Shown here in pieces: positions 30,436 to 39,238 of a stretch of DNA of 64,000 nucleotides. The DNA lies in NCBI RefSeq assembly GCF_014200675.1, contig NZ_JACHCI010000013.1, positions 1 through 64,000 on the forward strand. Reading direction: 5' to 3'. This DNA comes from Janthinobacterium saanense. GTDB lineage: Bacteria > Pseudomonadota > Gammaproteobacteria > Burkholderiales > Burkholderiaceae_D. The notes beneath the pieces are model-generated. The model was given only the letters and a program-made list of their open reading frames with translations. It searched no databases and was not told where the DNA came from. The position numbers were made by a program, and so were the translations under genes. Numbering within the stretch: position 1 is the first letter of the stretch; the number at the start of each line of letters is the position of its first letter.

Positions 30436-30469
30436 ATTCGTTTTCGTCGACAAATGCTGTTGATATAGT
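30436..30469 (+). promoter_or_regulatory. Shared promoter element A of the organosulfur locus
   Basis: ATTCGTTT (30436-30443), exactly 20 bases, then TATAGT (30464-30469) within GATATAGTCA. The same layout occurs before the aldo/keto reductase and the first DszB-like gene. It lies 45 bases before the TonB receptor ATG. TATAGT is probably the -10 box; ATTCGTTT overlaps or precedes the -35 position and may be an activator contact. Confidence 0.6.
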
Positions 30470-30513
30470 CAATCGGCCTACAAATTGTCACACATTCTCA
30501 CGGGAGTTTTGCA

Positions 30514-33036
30514 ATGCCGCTTACGTCAGTCGCAACAAAAAAATCTCAGACCAGTACACCGCGTTTGTCCCTGTTATCGATGCTGGTCGGCGGCCTGTGT
30601 GCGGGGGCGCCAGCGTTCGGGCAAGCGGTTTCCGCAGGCGACGCCTCGGCGGCGCAGGCGCAGGATGTGGTGGTGGTGACGGGCTCACGCGGCGAAGCGC
30701 GCAGCATATCCCGGAGCCTGTCGCCGATCGACGTGGTGGGCGCCAAGGAACTGGGCGCGACCGGCAAGCAAAACCTGCGCGATGCGCTGGCCACCTTGTA
30801 CCCCTCGTATAGCAACACGCCTGGCTTCAAGGGCCAGACCGGCATTGCCGTGGCCACGGCAACCTTGCGCGGCCTCGATGCCAATAGCGTGCTGGTGCTG
30901 GTCAATGGCAAGCGCCGCCACAAGACGCCGCTGATCATCAATGGCCAGTCGCCGACCGACCTGGATTTGATACCGATGAGCGCTGTCGACCATATTGAAA
31001 TCCTGCGCGACGGCGCTGCCGCGCAATACGGCTCGGACGCCATCAGCGGCGTGATCAACATCATCCTGAAGACCAATGACAGTGGCGGCGCCCTGAGTTA
31101 TCTGTACGGCCAGTATGGCAACACGGTCGGCGATTTCGATGGCAAGGGCAAGACCAATAACCTGCTGTTCAACCAGGGTTTTGCCCTGGGCAAGGATGGC
31201 GGCTTTATCAGCCTCAGCGCCACCGCCGACGCGCACCGCGCCACCAACGACCAGGGACCTATACCTTTAAGCACCAAGTTATATTTTGGTAACGATCCGC
31301 GCGAAACCAGCCAGTCGCGCTACAAGATGATACTCGGCAAACCCGCTGGCGAGACCTATAACCTGGGCTATAACGCCGAACTGCCGGTGGGGCCGAACGT
31401 GACCTTGTATTCCTATGCCACGGCTGGCAACCGGCGCTCGCAAGGCTGGGGATATTACCGTCCCGCCAATTCGCCGCAAAACTATGTCGATGTGTATCCG
31501 GACGGTTTTATCCCCAAGTTTGAAACCCGCGAAAACGATTACCAGCTGGTCGCCGGCGCGCGCGGCACCGGCCTCTTGGGCTGGAACTGGGACCTGAGCA
31601 CCAGTTATGGCCACGACAAGGCCGACATCTATACGCGCGATTCCCTCAACGGTTCGCTGGGGCCGGTCTACCAGAACCAGCATGACTTTTACGATGGCGC
31701 GCTCGTTTCCGGCGAATGGGTCACCAACCTGGACCTGACGCGCAATGTGCAGACCAGCTGGTTCGCCAAGCCGCTGTCGGTCTCTACCGGCTTCGAGCAC
31801 CGGCGCGAGCAGTTCCAGCAGCAGGCCGGCGAGTGGGCTTCGTATGCGAATGGCGGCTACGCCTTCCCGTCCGGTCCCCTGGCAGGCCAGCGGCCCAATT
31901 CGGGCGCCTCTGGCATGGCCGGTTTCTCGCCCGATGTCGCCGGTTCGCATGCCCGCACCAACGATGCGCTGTACGCCGATTTTAGCCAGGCTTTCACGCC
32001 AAAGTGGAGCGGCGCGGCAGCGGCCCGTTTCGAGCATTACAACGACTTTGGCAATGTCCGCACCGGCAAGCTGTCGACCCGCTATGAAGTCAGCGATACG
32101 GTCGCCCTGCGCGCCACGCTCAGCAACGGCTTTTCGGCGCCGACCTTGCAGCAGCAGTACTACACCACCAAGGTCGGCGGCTATACCACCGATCCCTTGA
32201 CGGGCTTGCTGCGCCAGTCGTTTGCCTTATCGGCGCCATCCGATAGCGTCGTCGCCAGGGCGCTGGGCGCGCAGGATCTGCAGCCGCAACGCTCGGTCAA
32301 TCAGAGTGTCGGCATTGTGTTGAAACCGTCGCCATCGACCAATATCAGCCTCGATGCCTACCAGATCGCGATCCGCAACCGCATCATTTCGACGCCGACC
32401 CTGCAGGGCGCTACCGTCAACAATATTCTCAATAGCGCCGGCCTGGGTCCCCAGGCGATCACTTCGGTCACTTATTTCACCAACGCGGCCAGCACGGTGA
32501 CCCGTGGCCTGGACCTGGTGATCGACCACCGCACGCTGCTGCCGGCCGGTTACGGCAAGATAGACTGGATCTTCACCAGTAACCAGAACCAGACCAAGGT
32601 CAACAGCCTGGCGGGCATACCGGCGGTGCTGGCCAACAGCGGTATCGCCTATAACCGGGCCACCATCAGCGCGCTGACGGACAATAATCCGAAGAACATC
32701 ACCTCGCTGAGCGCCTTGTGGAAGGTCGACAAGTTCGACCTGACGATCAAGGAAACCCGCTATTCCAAGGTCAGCAATGCCAATTCGGTGTCGGCCGCGC
32801 GCGATGAAGTGGTCGGCGCCGCCTTCATCACCAACCTGAACCTCGGCTACGCCTTGAACAAGCACGCGCGCCTGTCCATCGGCGCCGACAACCTGTTCGG
32901 CAAACGGCCCAATGAGCTCAATGCGGAAGCGAAGAAATTCTTTGCCATTCCCGTCACCAGCCCATCGTATAGCTGGTATTCGCCGTACGGCATCGACGGC
33001 GGTTATTACTATGCCCGCCTGGATGTCAGCTGGTGA
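30514..33036 (+). CDS. TonB-dependent receptor of the organosulfur locus
   Basis: An 840-residue receptor with a signal peptide (about residues 1-35, ending near FGQA), TonB box-like DVVVVTGSRGEARS, plug motifs TATLRGLDANSVLVLVNGKRRHK and DHIEILRDGAAAQYGSDAISGVINI, and the C-terminal barrel strand ending LDVSW. GGGAG precedes the ATG. The stop TGA overlaps the next start as TGATG, so the binding protein is translationally coupled. It probably carries the organosulfur substrate, or a chelated cofactor, across the outer membrane; the ligand is unknown. Confidence 0.9.
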   Translation: MPLTSVATKKSQTSTPRLSLLSMLVGGLCAGAPAFGQAVSAGDASAAQAQDVVVVTGSRGEARSISRSLSPIDVVGAKELGATGKQNLRDALATLYPSYSNTPGFKGQTGIAVATATLRGLDANSVLVLVNGKRRHKTPLIINGQSPTDLDLIPMSAVDHIEILRDGAAAQYGSDAISGVINIILKTNDSGGALSYLYGQYGNTVGDFDGKGKTNNLLFNQGFALGKDGGFISLSATADAHRATNDQGPIPLSTKLYFGNDPRETSQSRYKMILGKPAGETYNLGYNAELPVGPNVTLYSYATAGNRRSQGWGYYRPANSPQNYVDVYPDGFIPKFETRENDYQLVAGARGTGLLGWNWDLSTSYGHDKADIYTRDSLNGSLGPVYQNQHDFYDGALVSGEWVTNLDLTRNVQTSWFAKPLSVSTGFEHRREQFQQQAGEWASYANGGYAFPSGPLAGQRPNSGASGMAGFSPDVAGSHARTNDALYADFSQAFTPKWSGAAAARFEHYNDFGNVRTGKLSTRYEVSDTVALRATLSNGFSAPTLQQQYYTTKVGGYTTDPLTGLLRQSFALSAPSDSVVARALGAQDLQPQRSVNQSVGIVLKPSPSTNISLDAYQIAIRNRIISTPTLQGATVNNILNSAGLGPQAITSVTYFTNAASTVTRGLDLVIDHRTLLPAGYGKIDWIFTSNQNQTKVNSLAGIPAVLANSGIAYNRATISALTDNNPKNITSLSALWKVDKFDLTIKETRYSKVSNANSVSAARDEVVGAAFITNLNLGYALNKHARLSIGADNLFGKRPNELNAEAKKFFAIPVTSPSYSWYSPYGIDGGYYYARLDVSW

Positions 33037-34649
33037 TGGGCGGGGGAGGCATGTTGATATCGCGGCGTCACTTTATCGCTGCATTGGGGGCCGGTGCGCT
33101 GGTCCGGCCAGTGTGGGGCGCATCTGACCCTGCCGCGCCGGTGCGTGGCGGCACGCTGGTGGTCGGCGCCAATCCGGAGCCGACTACCCTGGCCAGCGCG
33201 ATCACCTCGGCCGGTCCCACGCAGCTGGTGTCGACCAAGATCTTCGACGGTTTGCTGACGTATGACCTGGCGTTGCAGCCGCAGCCGCAACTGGCCACCG
33301 CCTGGAAGGTCAGCCCCGATGGCCTGGCGATCGAGTTCACCTTGCGCGCCGGCGTGCGCTGGCATGACGGCCAGCCATTTACGTCGGCCGACGTGGCTTA
33401 CACCTTGATGAAAGTATGGAAGGTGTACCACAGCCGTGGCCGGGGCACGTTCGCCAACGTGCAGCGGGTAGAGACACCGACGCCTTTGCGTCTGGTGCTG
33501 CGGCTGTCCAAACCGGCGCCCTATATCCTCAGTGCGCTGGCGTCGGCCGAATCGCAAGTGCTGCCTGCCCATTTGTATCAGGGTGGGCCCGACGGCGCGG
33601 TGTTGAGCAACCCGGCCAATAACAAGCCGGTCGGTACCGGGCCGTTCCGTTTCGTGCGCTGGAACCGGGGCAGCGATATCGTCCTCGAGCGCAATCCGCA
33701 TTATTGGCAGCCAGGGCAGCCCTATCTGGACCAGCTGATTTTTCGTTTCCTGCCCGATGCGGGCGCCGCCGCTGCCGCGCTGGAGACGGGGGCGATCCAG
33801 CTGGCGACGATGATGGCCCCAGCCGACATCGCGCGCCTGCGCAAGAACAGCGCACTGGTAGTCGATACCCGGCCCACCGGTTTTTCATCGGTGATCAATT
33901 CCTTTGAATTCAATCTGGACCGGCCGGTGCTGCGCGATGCGCGCGTGCGCCAGGCAATCGCGCATGGCATAGACCGCGACTTCCTGATCAGGAATATCTG
34001 GTTCGGCGATGCCGTGGCGGCTACGTCACCGGTGCCATCCACATTGCCGGCCTTCTTTGGCAGCGGCTTGCCTGCCTATCCCTACGACTTGAAACGGGCC
34101 GCTGAACTGCTGGACCAGGCTGGCCTGAAGCCGGATGCGCGCGGTGTGCGTTTGACGCTGTCATGCGATCCGTATCCGAGTCCTGCACTGGTGCAGTCGG
34201 CGCAATACCTGCGCAGCAGCTTGCGCCGCATCGGCGTGCAATTGAATGTGCGCCTGCAGGATGCCGGCGAATTCGTCAACCGCATCTACACCCGCCGCGA
34301 TTTCGATACGGTGCTGTATGGCGCGGCGGCCGGGCCCGATCCAGCCATCGGCAGTCAGCGCTTTTACTCTTCGAAGAATTACCAGCCGGGCATCGCGTTT
34401 TCCAACGGCGCGCATTACCAGCATCCTCAGGTCGACAGCTTGCTGGAGGCGGCCCAGGTTGAACTCGATCCAGCCCGCCGCCGGGCCTTGTATCTGCAAT
34501 TCCAGCAAATCGTGCAGCGCGACGCCGTCACCTTGCCGCTGGTGGAATCGAGCATGCCGGTATTGCGCAGCCGCCGGCTGCGCAATGTGATGGTCACGGC
34601 CGATGGCCCGCTCGGTAATTTCGCCTCGGCCTGGCTGGACAAGAGTTAA
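33036..34649 (+). CDS. Dipeptide-type ABC substrate-binding protein, orphan paralog
   Basis: About 537 residues of the SBP_bac_5 (DppA/OppA) family: WKVSPDGLAIEFTLRAGVRWHDGQPFTSADVAYTL, VGTGPFRFVRWNRGSDIVLERNPHYW and RQAIAHGIDRDFL. The N-terminus contains SRRHFIAALGAGALV, a twin-arginine-like signal, so Tat export is possible. The ATG at 33036 overlaps the receptor stop; ATG 33051 is an alternative but its GGAGG is only one base away. No permease or ATPase follows. It is clearly related to the binding protein at 46610-48190 and may use that operon's transporter. Confidence 0.85.
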   Translation: MGGGGMLISRRHFIAALGAGALVRPVWGASDPAAPVRGGTLVVGANPEPTTLASAITSAGPTQLVSTKIFDGLLTYDLALQPQPQLATAWKVSPDGLAIEFTLRAGVRWHDGQPFTSADVAYTLMKVWKVYHSRGRGTFANVQRVETPTPLRLVLRLSKPAPYILSALASAESQVLPAHLYQGGPDGAVLSNPANNKPVGTGPFRFVRWNRGSDIVLERNPHYWQPGQPYLDQLIFRFLPDAGAAAAALETGAIQLATMMAPADIARLRKNSALVVDTRPTGFSSVINSFEFNLDRPVLRDARVRQAIAHGIDRDFLIRNIWFGDAVAATSPVPSTLPAFFGSGLPAYPYDLKRAAELLDQAGLKPDARGVRLTLSCDPYPSPALVQSAQYLRSSLRRIGVQLNVRLQDAGEFVNRIYTRRDFDTVLYGAAAGPDPAIGSQRFYSSKNYQPGIAFSNGAHYQHPQVDSLLEAAQVELDPARRRALYLQFQQIVQRDAVTLPLVESSMPVLRSRRLRNVMVTADGPLGNFASAWLDKS

Positions 34650-34708
34650 CCGCGACGTACAGATACCACTTGTTTATTGATGCATCACCTCACTACAAGG
34701 AAAGCACC

Positions 34709-35548
34709 ATGAGTCAGCTACAGTCCCGCTACGGATGGGATGCCACGTTTGAAAACGGCTTGTTTAACGCAGTGATCGCCGTGCAGGCGCCGCATTTGCC
34801 GGCGGCGCCGCCCGGTCCCGGCCAGACCCGCGAACCGCAGACGGCCGAAGAAATCGCCGAGGTGGTGGAATTCACGGCGCGGCTGGCGGCGCATGACACC
34901 TTCATCGTGCAAGCCGTGTCGAAGGCTATCGCCCACCTGGACATCGACACCCATTTCCAGCTGAAGCTGGCGCGCCAGGTCGGCGACGATGGCCACCACG
35001 CGGAACTGGCGCGCCACCGTTTGACGGCCCTGACCGGCAGCGACCAGCTACCCGTCATCGAAAGCTATGTCGGCGAGTTGTGGCAGGCGCTGGGCGATAT
35101 CCCTTATCGCGACGTGTACGGCTTCCTGGCGTTCCAGCTGCATTACGAGCTGCACATCCAGGGCCGCCTGAAGGCCGAGGGGCGCACCGCGAAAATCAAA
35201 TATGGACGCAAGAAGGATGAGGTGCTCGATTATGCGGTCGGTAACGAGGCCGATGACGAACTGCTACACCGTATCAATATCGTCGACTGGGTCAAGCAGC
35301 AACTGGCCGCGCTGCCAACGGCGCAGGAACGCCGGCAGTGGGTGGGCAGGGTGATCGCTGCCGACGACGACATGCAGCGCCGCCTCAACCCTTATCTGCG
35401 GCACCGCATCGCCAACGCGGGCCGCGCCTGGCAATCGGACTTGACGAACGTGACCGCCATTTACGATGGCTACCGCCGTCGCGTGCTCAGTCATTTGCTG
35501 GAAACGCCGGAGCAGGACTTGCCCGAGCTGACCAGCCTGGCGGCCTGA
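34709..35548 (+). CDS. Ferritin-like, possible diiron protein of the organosulfur locus
   Basis: About 279 residues, almost all helical. Candidate metal ligands are spaced as in four-helix ferritin-like oxidases: acidic/His residues Glu54, His62 and Asp63 in helix 1, Asp93-Asp94-x-His96-His97 in helix 2, Glu147 (HYELH) in helix 3, and Glu184-x2-His187 (DDELLHR) in helix 4. I do not recognise a named family. ATG 34709 has AAGGA upstream. It sits 3 bases before the LLM monooxygenase gene, so a role in substrate oxidation is plausible but inferred only from context and ligand spacing. Confidence 0.55.
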   Translation: MSQLQSRYGWDATFENGLFNAVIAVQAPHLPAAPPGPGQTREPQTAEEIAEVVEFTARLAAHDTFIVQAVSKAIAHLDIDTHFQLKLARQVGDDGHHAELARHRLTALTGSDQLPVIESYVGELWQALGDIPYRDVYGFLAFQLHYELHIQGRLKAEGRTAKIKYGRKKDEVLDYAVGNEADDELLHRINIVDWVKQQLAALPTAQERRQWVGRVIAADDDMQRRLNPYLRHRIANAGRAWQSDLTNVTAIYDGYRRRVLSHLLETPEQDLPELTSLAA

Positions 35549-35551
35549 ATT

Positions 35552-36679
35552 ATGAATCTGGACTTCACTGCGCCGGGCGATATCGCCGGCAGCCCCGTCG
35601 CCGAGGCTTTCCGCCAGCCGCTGATGCTGGGCGTATTCCTCAATCTGCAGGATATGCGCCGTTCAAGCTTGCCGAACACCTCGACCTGGACCTTCGATTA
35701 CAACGCCGACGTCGTCAAGACTGCCGATGCGCTGGGTTTTGAGCTGGCCTTCAGCCGCACCCAGTGGCTGCCCAAGGGCGGCTACGACGGCGAAGCCTCG
35801 CTCGACGCCTTTATCGCACTGGGCGCGATGGCGGCCATCACCCGCAAGATTTTGCTGATCTCCACCGTGCATGTGCTGTACGGGCCGTGGCATCCGCTGC
35901 ACTTCGCCAAGTTCGGCGCCACCCTGGACCATATCTCCAGGGGCCGCTGGGGCGTCAACATCGTGACCGGCCATCGCGCCGTCGAGCATGAAATGTTTGG
36001 CGCCGAGCGTATCGAACATGACCGCCGCTATGAACTGGCCGGTGAATTTTTCGACGTGGTGCAGCGGCTGTGGGCAGAGGCCGAAAATTACTCGTTTGAA
36101 GGGCAATCGTCGTGGCGCTTGAAAGACGCCTACGTGACGCCAAAACCGCAGTTTGGCCGGCCGCTGCTGGTGAACGCCACCGGTTCCGACGCCGGCATCG
36201 ATTTCGCCGCCCACTACTCCGACCTGGTGTTCATCACCAGCCCGGGCGGCGCCCATATCGATAGCGCCCTGGAGACCTTGCCGGCGCATATCGCCAAGGT
36301 GCAGCGCGCGGCAGAGGCGCGCGGCCGGCGCGTGCGCACCTTGATCAATCCCGTCATCGTCTGCCGCGAGACGGAGCGCGAGGCGCATGAATATGCGCGC
36401 CAGATCGTCGCTACCTCGGTACGCACCGGCAAGCACGATTACGACAGCGACGCCCATGCCTGGCGTGGCCGCAAGGACGCCAGCCACAAACAGGGTCTGG
36501 GCGTGGGCGGCAATATCGAAATCATCGGCAGCCCGGAGCAAGTGGTCGACCAGCTGCTTGCATTGAAAAAGACCGGCATCGATGGCGTGCAACTGAGCTT
36601 CAACGACTTTCAGCCCGAGCTGGAACACTTCGGTGCGCGCATTTTGCCGCTGCTCAAGCAAGCCGGCTTACGGCTCTAA
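35552..36679 (+). CDS. LLM-class FMN-dependent monooxygenase (SfnG/DszA-like), copy 1
   Basis: A 375-residue luciferase-like TIM-barrel enzyme. Diagnostic stretches are RQPLMLGVFLNLQ, TWTFDYNADVVKTADALGFE, STVHVLYGPWHPLHFAK, GRWGVNIVTGHRAVEHEMFG and LLVNATGSDAGIDFAAHYSDLVFI. This pattern is that of the dimethylsulfone monooxygenase SfnG and the related sulfone monooxygenase DszA, which use reduced FMN to cleave a C-S bond and yield a sulfinate. It follows the ferritin-like gene with 3 bases between. A clear paralog is at 41636-42820. An FMN reductase must be supplied from elsewhere. Confidence 0.85.
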   Translation: MNLDFTAPGDIAGSPVAEAFRQPLMLGVFLNLQDMRRSSLPNTSTWTFDYNADVVKTADALGFELAFSRTQWLPKGGYDGEASLDAFIALGAMAAITRKILLISTVHVLYGPWHPLHFAKFGATLDHISRGRWGVNIVTGHRAVEHEMFGAERIEHDRRYELAGEFFDVVQRLWAEAENYSFEGQSSWRLKDAYVTPKPQFGRPLLVNATGSDAGIDFAAHYSDLVFITSPGGAHIDSALETLPAHIAKVQRAAEARGRRVRTLINPVIVCRETEREAHEYARQIVATSVRTGKHDYDSDAHAWRGRKDASHKQGLGVGGNIEIIGSPEQVVDQLLALKKTGIDGVQLSFNDFQPELEHFGARILPLLKQAGLRL

Positions 36680-36717
36680 GATTGACACATCATTTTTGAA
36701 GCAGCGAAAGGTAAAGC

Positions 36718-38022
36718 ATGAGCGAGTATCAAGGATTCAAAGTCATCGTCATCGGCGCCGGTCCGGGCGGCCTGTTGCTGGCGCAGGGCTTGAAAAAGCA
36801 TGGCGTCAACGTGGCCGTGTATGAGCGCGATGTGGCGCGTACCGATTATTTGCAGGGCTTCCGGCTGCAAATCCGCAGCCGCGGCATCGACGCGTTGCAA
36901 GCCTGTTTGCCGGACGCGCTATACCAGTCGTTTGCCTCGACCTATGCGGCCGCGCCGGGCGAATATGCGCTGCTGTCGGAACAGCTGCAGGAATTGCCGC
37001 GCCGTGATCCCGACCCCGAAGTGGAACATAGCGAGCGTGAAAAATCGGTCAGCCGCATTACCTTGCGCCAGGTGCTGCTGTCCGGCCTGGACGATGTGCT
37101 GCACTACCAGAAAACCTATGACCGTTATGAAGAACGCGATGACGGCAAGGTGGTCGCTTATTTTACCGACGGCAGCAGCGTGGTCGGCGATGTACTGGTG
37201 GGCGCCGATGGCGCCAATTCGCGGGTGCGGCGCCAGCTGGTGCCGCAGGCGCGCTGGGTCGACACGGGTGCGCGCCGGCTGGCCGGCAAGATCGAACTGA
37301 CGGACGCCGTCAAGCGCAGCGTGCCGGCACTGTTTTATCAAAAAACCGTGTCCGTGAAATCGGACAGCGGCTACAACCTGTTCTTTACCAGCCATGAATT
37401 TCGCCCCGGCCACGAAGCCGTCGGCGCGATAGGCGGCGAGGATGCGGCCGCCATCGGCGAGCACGGCGGGCTGTTGTTCGACAATGCCAAAAGCTACATC
37501 ATGTGGGCGCTCAGCGGCTTGCGCGAGCAATTGCCGCCCGATGATGAACTGTTCAGCTACGACGGTGGACAGCTGCGCAGCTTCATCAACCAGGTGGTGG
37601 AAACATGGCATCCGGCCTACCGCCAGTTGTTTGACCTGAGCGACACGTCGACCCTGGGCGTACTGCCGATCCGCACCTCGCTGCCGGTAGAACCCTGGCC
37701 GACGCGGACCGTGACCCTGCTCGGCGATGCAATTCACAGCATGACGTATTTCCGTGCGCTGGGCGCCAACACGGCGCTGGCCGACGCCGCGCTGTTTGTG
37801 CAGCAGATCCTGGCCCACCGCGATGGCGGCAAGGCGCTGCTGGCGGCACTGCACGACTATGAAGCGCAGATGCTGGAACAGGGTTTTGACGCGGTGCGCA
37901 AGTCGATTGCCGCCTTTGAGCAAGGCCATGCCGCGACGTCCCAACACGACTGGCCCGATGTGCGCAGCGCGCCGGGCCAGTCCCTATGGGTGCAGAGTCA
38001 TAAAACCCGCCAGGCCGCCTAA
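36718..38022 (+). CDS. FAD-dependent aromatic-type monooxygenase
   Basis: A 434-residue class A flavoprotein monooxygenase. GxGxxG is GAGPGG (13-18), the DG motif lies in DVLVGADGANSRVRR, and the GD motif is degenerate but recognisable as LLGDAIHSMTYFRALGANTALADA, where the usual Pro of the MxPxxGxGxN part is replaced. GGTAAAG precedes the ATG. It is the last gene of the TonB-to-monooxygenase transcript and overlaps the convergent JmjC gene by 4 bases. It may hydroxylate the carbon skeleton before or after desulfurisation; this is inferred from position. Confidence 0.82.
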   Translation: MSEYQGFKVIVIGAGPGGLLLAQGLKKHGVNVAVYERDVARTDYLQGFRLQIRSRGIDALQACLPDALYQSFASTYAAAPGEYALLSEQLQELPRRDPDPEVEHSEREKSVSRITLRQVLLSGLDDVLHYQKTYDRYEERDDGKVVAYFTDGSSVVGDVLVGADGANSRVRRQLVPQARWVDTGARRLAGKIELTDAVKRSVPALFYQKTVSVKSDSGYNLFFTSHEFRPGHEAVGAIGGEDAAAIGEHGGLLFDNAKSYIMWALSGLREQLPPDDELFSYDGGQLRSFINQVVETWHPAYRQLFDLSDTSTLGVLPIRTSLPVEPWPTRTVTLLGDAIHSMTYFRALGANTALADAALFVQQILAHRDGGKALLAALHDYEAQMLEQGFDAVRKSIAAFEQGHAATSQHDWPDVRSAPGQSLWVQSHKTRQAA

Positions 38023-39230
38023 TTCTCCAGCGCTGGATACCACAGCAGCCGCAGGAAGCCTGACCGTATCAGTAATTCCAGCAGTTGCTGCTTGTCGGCC
38101 TGGGCCAGGCTGGCAAAGCGCTGGTAAAAGTCGCCCGCGCTGAACGCCGCCTGGCTGCCGGCCAGCCAGGCTAGCGCCTCGGCCAGGTGGGCGGGCACTT
38201 CGGTGTCCAGGGTGGTGCGGGCGACCCAGTGCTGGTCCAGCGCGCTGACGCTCAGCTTCAGCCTTTGTGGCAGCGGCTGGTATGCCAGGCTGGCTTGCGG
38301 CACTTTCTGCAGGCGGCTGGCGGGGCTCAGTGGTAATCGCGGTTGCGCTGGCTGCAGCAGGTCGGCGCCATGGATCTGCTGCAGCAGTTTTGGCAGTTGT
38401 GCCAGCAGCCCATCGAGGCGGTCGGCCAATGCACCGCTCCCCGCTGGCTGATTTGCTTCGTACAGGGGACGGCGCCACTCGGCTTGCTGCAGCAGCAAGT
38501 CGTGCAGGCGCTTTAACAGCCGTTCCATCGCCGGCGGCGGGCGGATGCCTATGCTGACCGAGAAAGAATCCTGTTCGGCCACGCTGCGGTGCCAGGTGCC
38601 GCGTGGCAGGAACAGCACCGAGCCGGGTTCCATGGCGATGGACTCGAAAGTGGCGGTGTCCGGCGACGGAAAACCGGCGCCCGCTTGTGGATACAGTTCG
38701 TCGCCGGGCAGCATGCCGGGGCCGAATTGCTGACCGCTGGGGTAGGGCAGGCCAGCGACTTTGGCGACGTGGAATACCTTGCGCCCCTGCAACTGGATAG
38801 AGATGACGTCGTCGGCGTCGAAATGACAAGACACGCCATCGCCGGGCGGCGAGGCAAACGCTCCCAAGGTGCTGCAGGCGGCCGGCAAACCCAGTTCCCG
38901 TTCCAGCGCTTGCAGCCACTGCGCCAGGGCAGGCACGAAGCGGGCGATATCGGGCAGATACACGGTCAGCCCCAGCTGGAACAGGTGCAGCGCATGGGCC
39001 TCGACGTTGATCGTGCGGGCGTCGCGCGTACCGCGCCCGAAGGTGACCGGTCCCCGGTAAGCCCGCGCCAGCGCCTCCAGGCTGGCCAGTTCCGGCACGC
39101 GCAGGGCTGGCGGCAGCGCGGCTGGCGGCCGGTGCACCGCATAGTGGCGCTCCGGCCAGTGCGACAGGAAATCGCCGGCATGGTCTGCACCGAATAGTGC
39201 GGCCAGTACCGGTCTAGGCTGAAGGGACAT
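38019..39230 (-). CDS. JmjC/cupin-4 family putative 2-oxoglutarate/Fe(II) oxygenase
   Basis: A 403-residue protein. Metal ligands are visible as His136-x-Asp138 (CHFDADD) and His214 (LPRGTWHRS), in the double-stranded beta-helix order expected for cupin-4/RoxA-like oxygenases, with a helical C-terminal region (about 240-400). Characterised relatives hydroxylate ribosomal proteins, but peptide-maturation members exist as well. It lies 8 bases downstream of the first DszB-like gene and is likely co-transcribed from the same motif-bearing promoter. Its target is unknown; a connection with sulfur use is only by position. Confidence 0.75.
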   Translation of the reverse strand: MSLQPRPVLAALFGADHAGDFLSHWPERHYAVHRPPAALPPALRVPELASLEALARAYRGPVTFGRGTRDARTINVEAHALHLFQLGLTVYLPDIARFVPALAQWLQALERELGLPAACSTLGAFASPPGDGVSCHFDADDVISIQLQGRKVFHVAKVAGLPYPSGQQFGPGMLPGDELYPQAGAGFPSPDTATFESIAMEPGSVLFLPRGTWHRSVAEQDSFSVSIGIRPPPAMERLLKRLHDLLLQQAEWRRPLYEANQPAGSGALADRLDGLLAQLPKLLQQIHGADLLQPAQPRLPLSPASRLQKVPQASLAYQPLPQRLKLSVSALDQHWVARTTLDTEVPAHLAEALAWLAGSQAAFSAGDFYQRFASLAQADKQQLLELLIRSGFLRLLWYPALEN

Positions 39231-39238
39231 GCAGGGAC

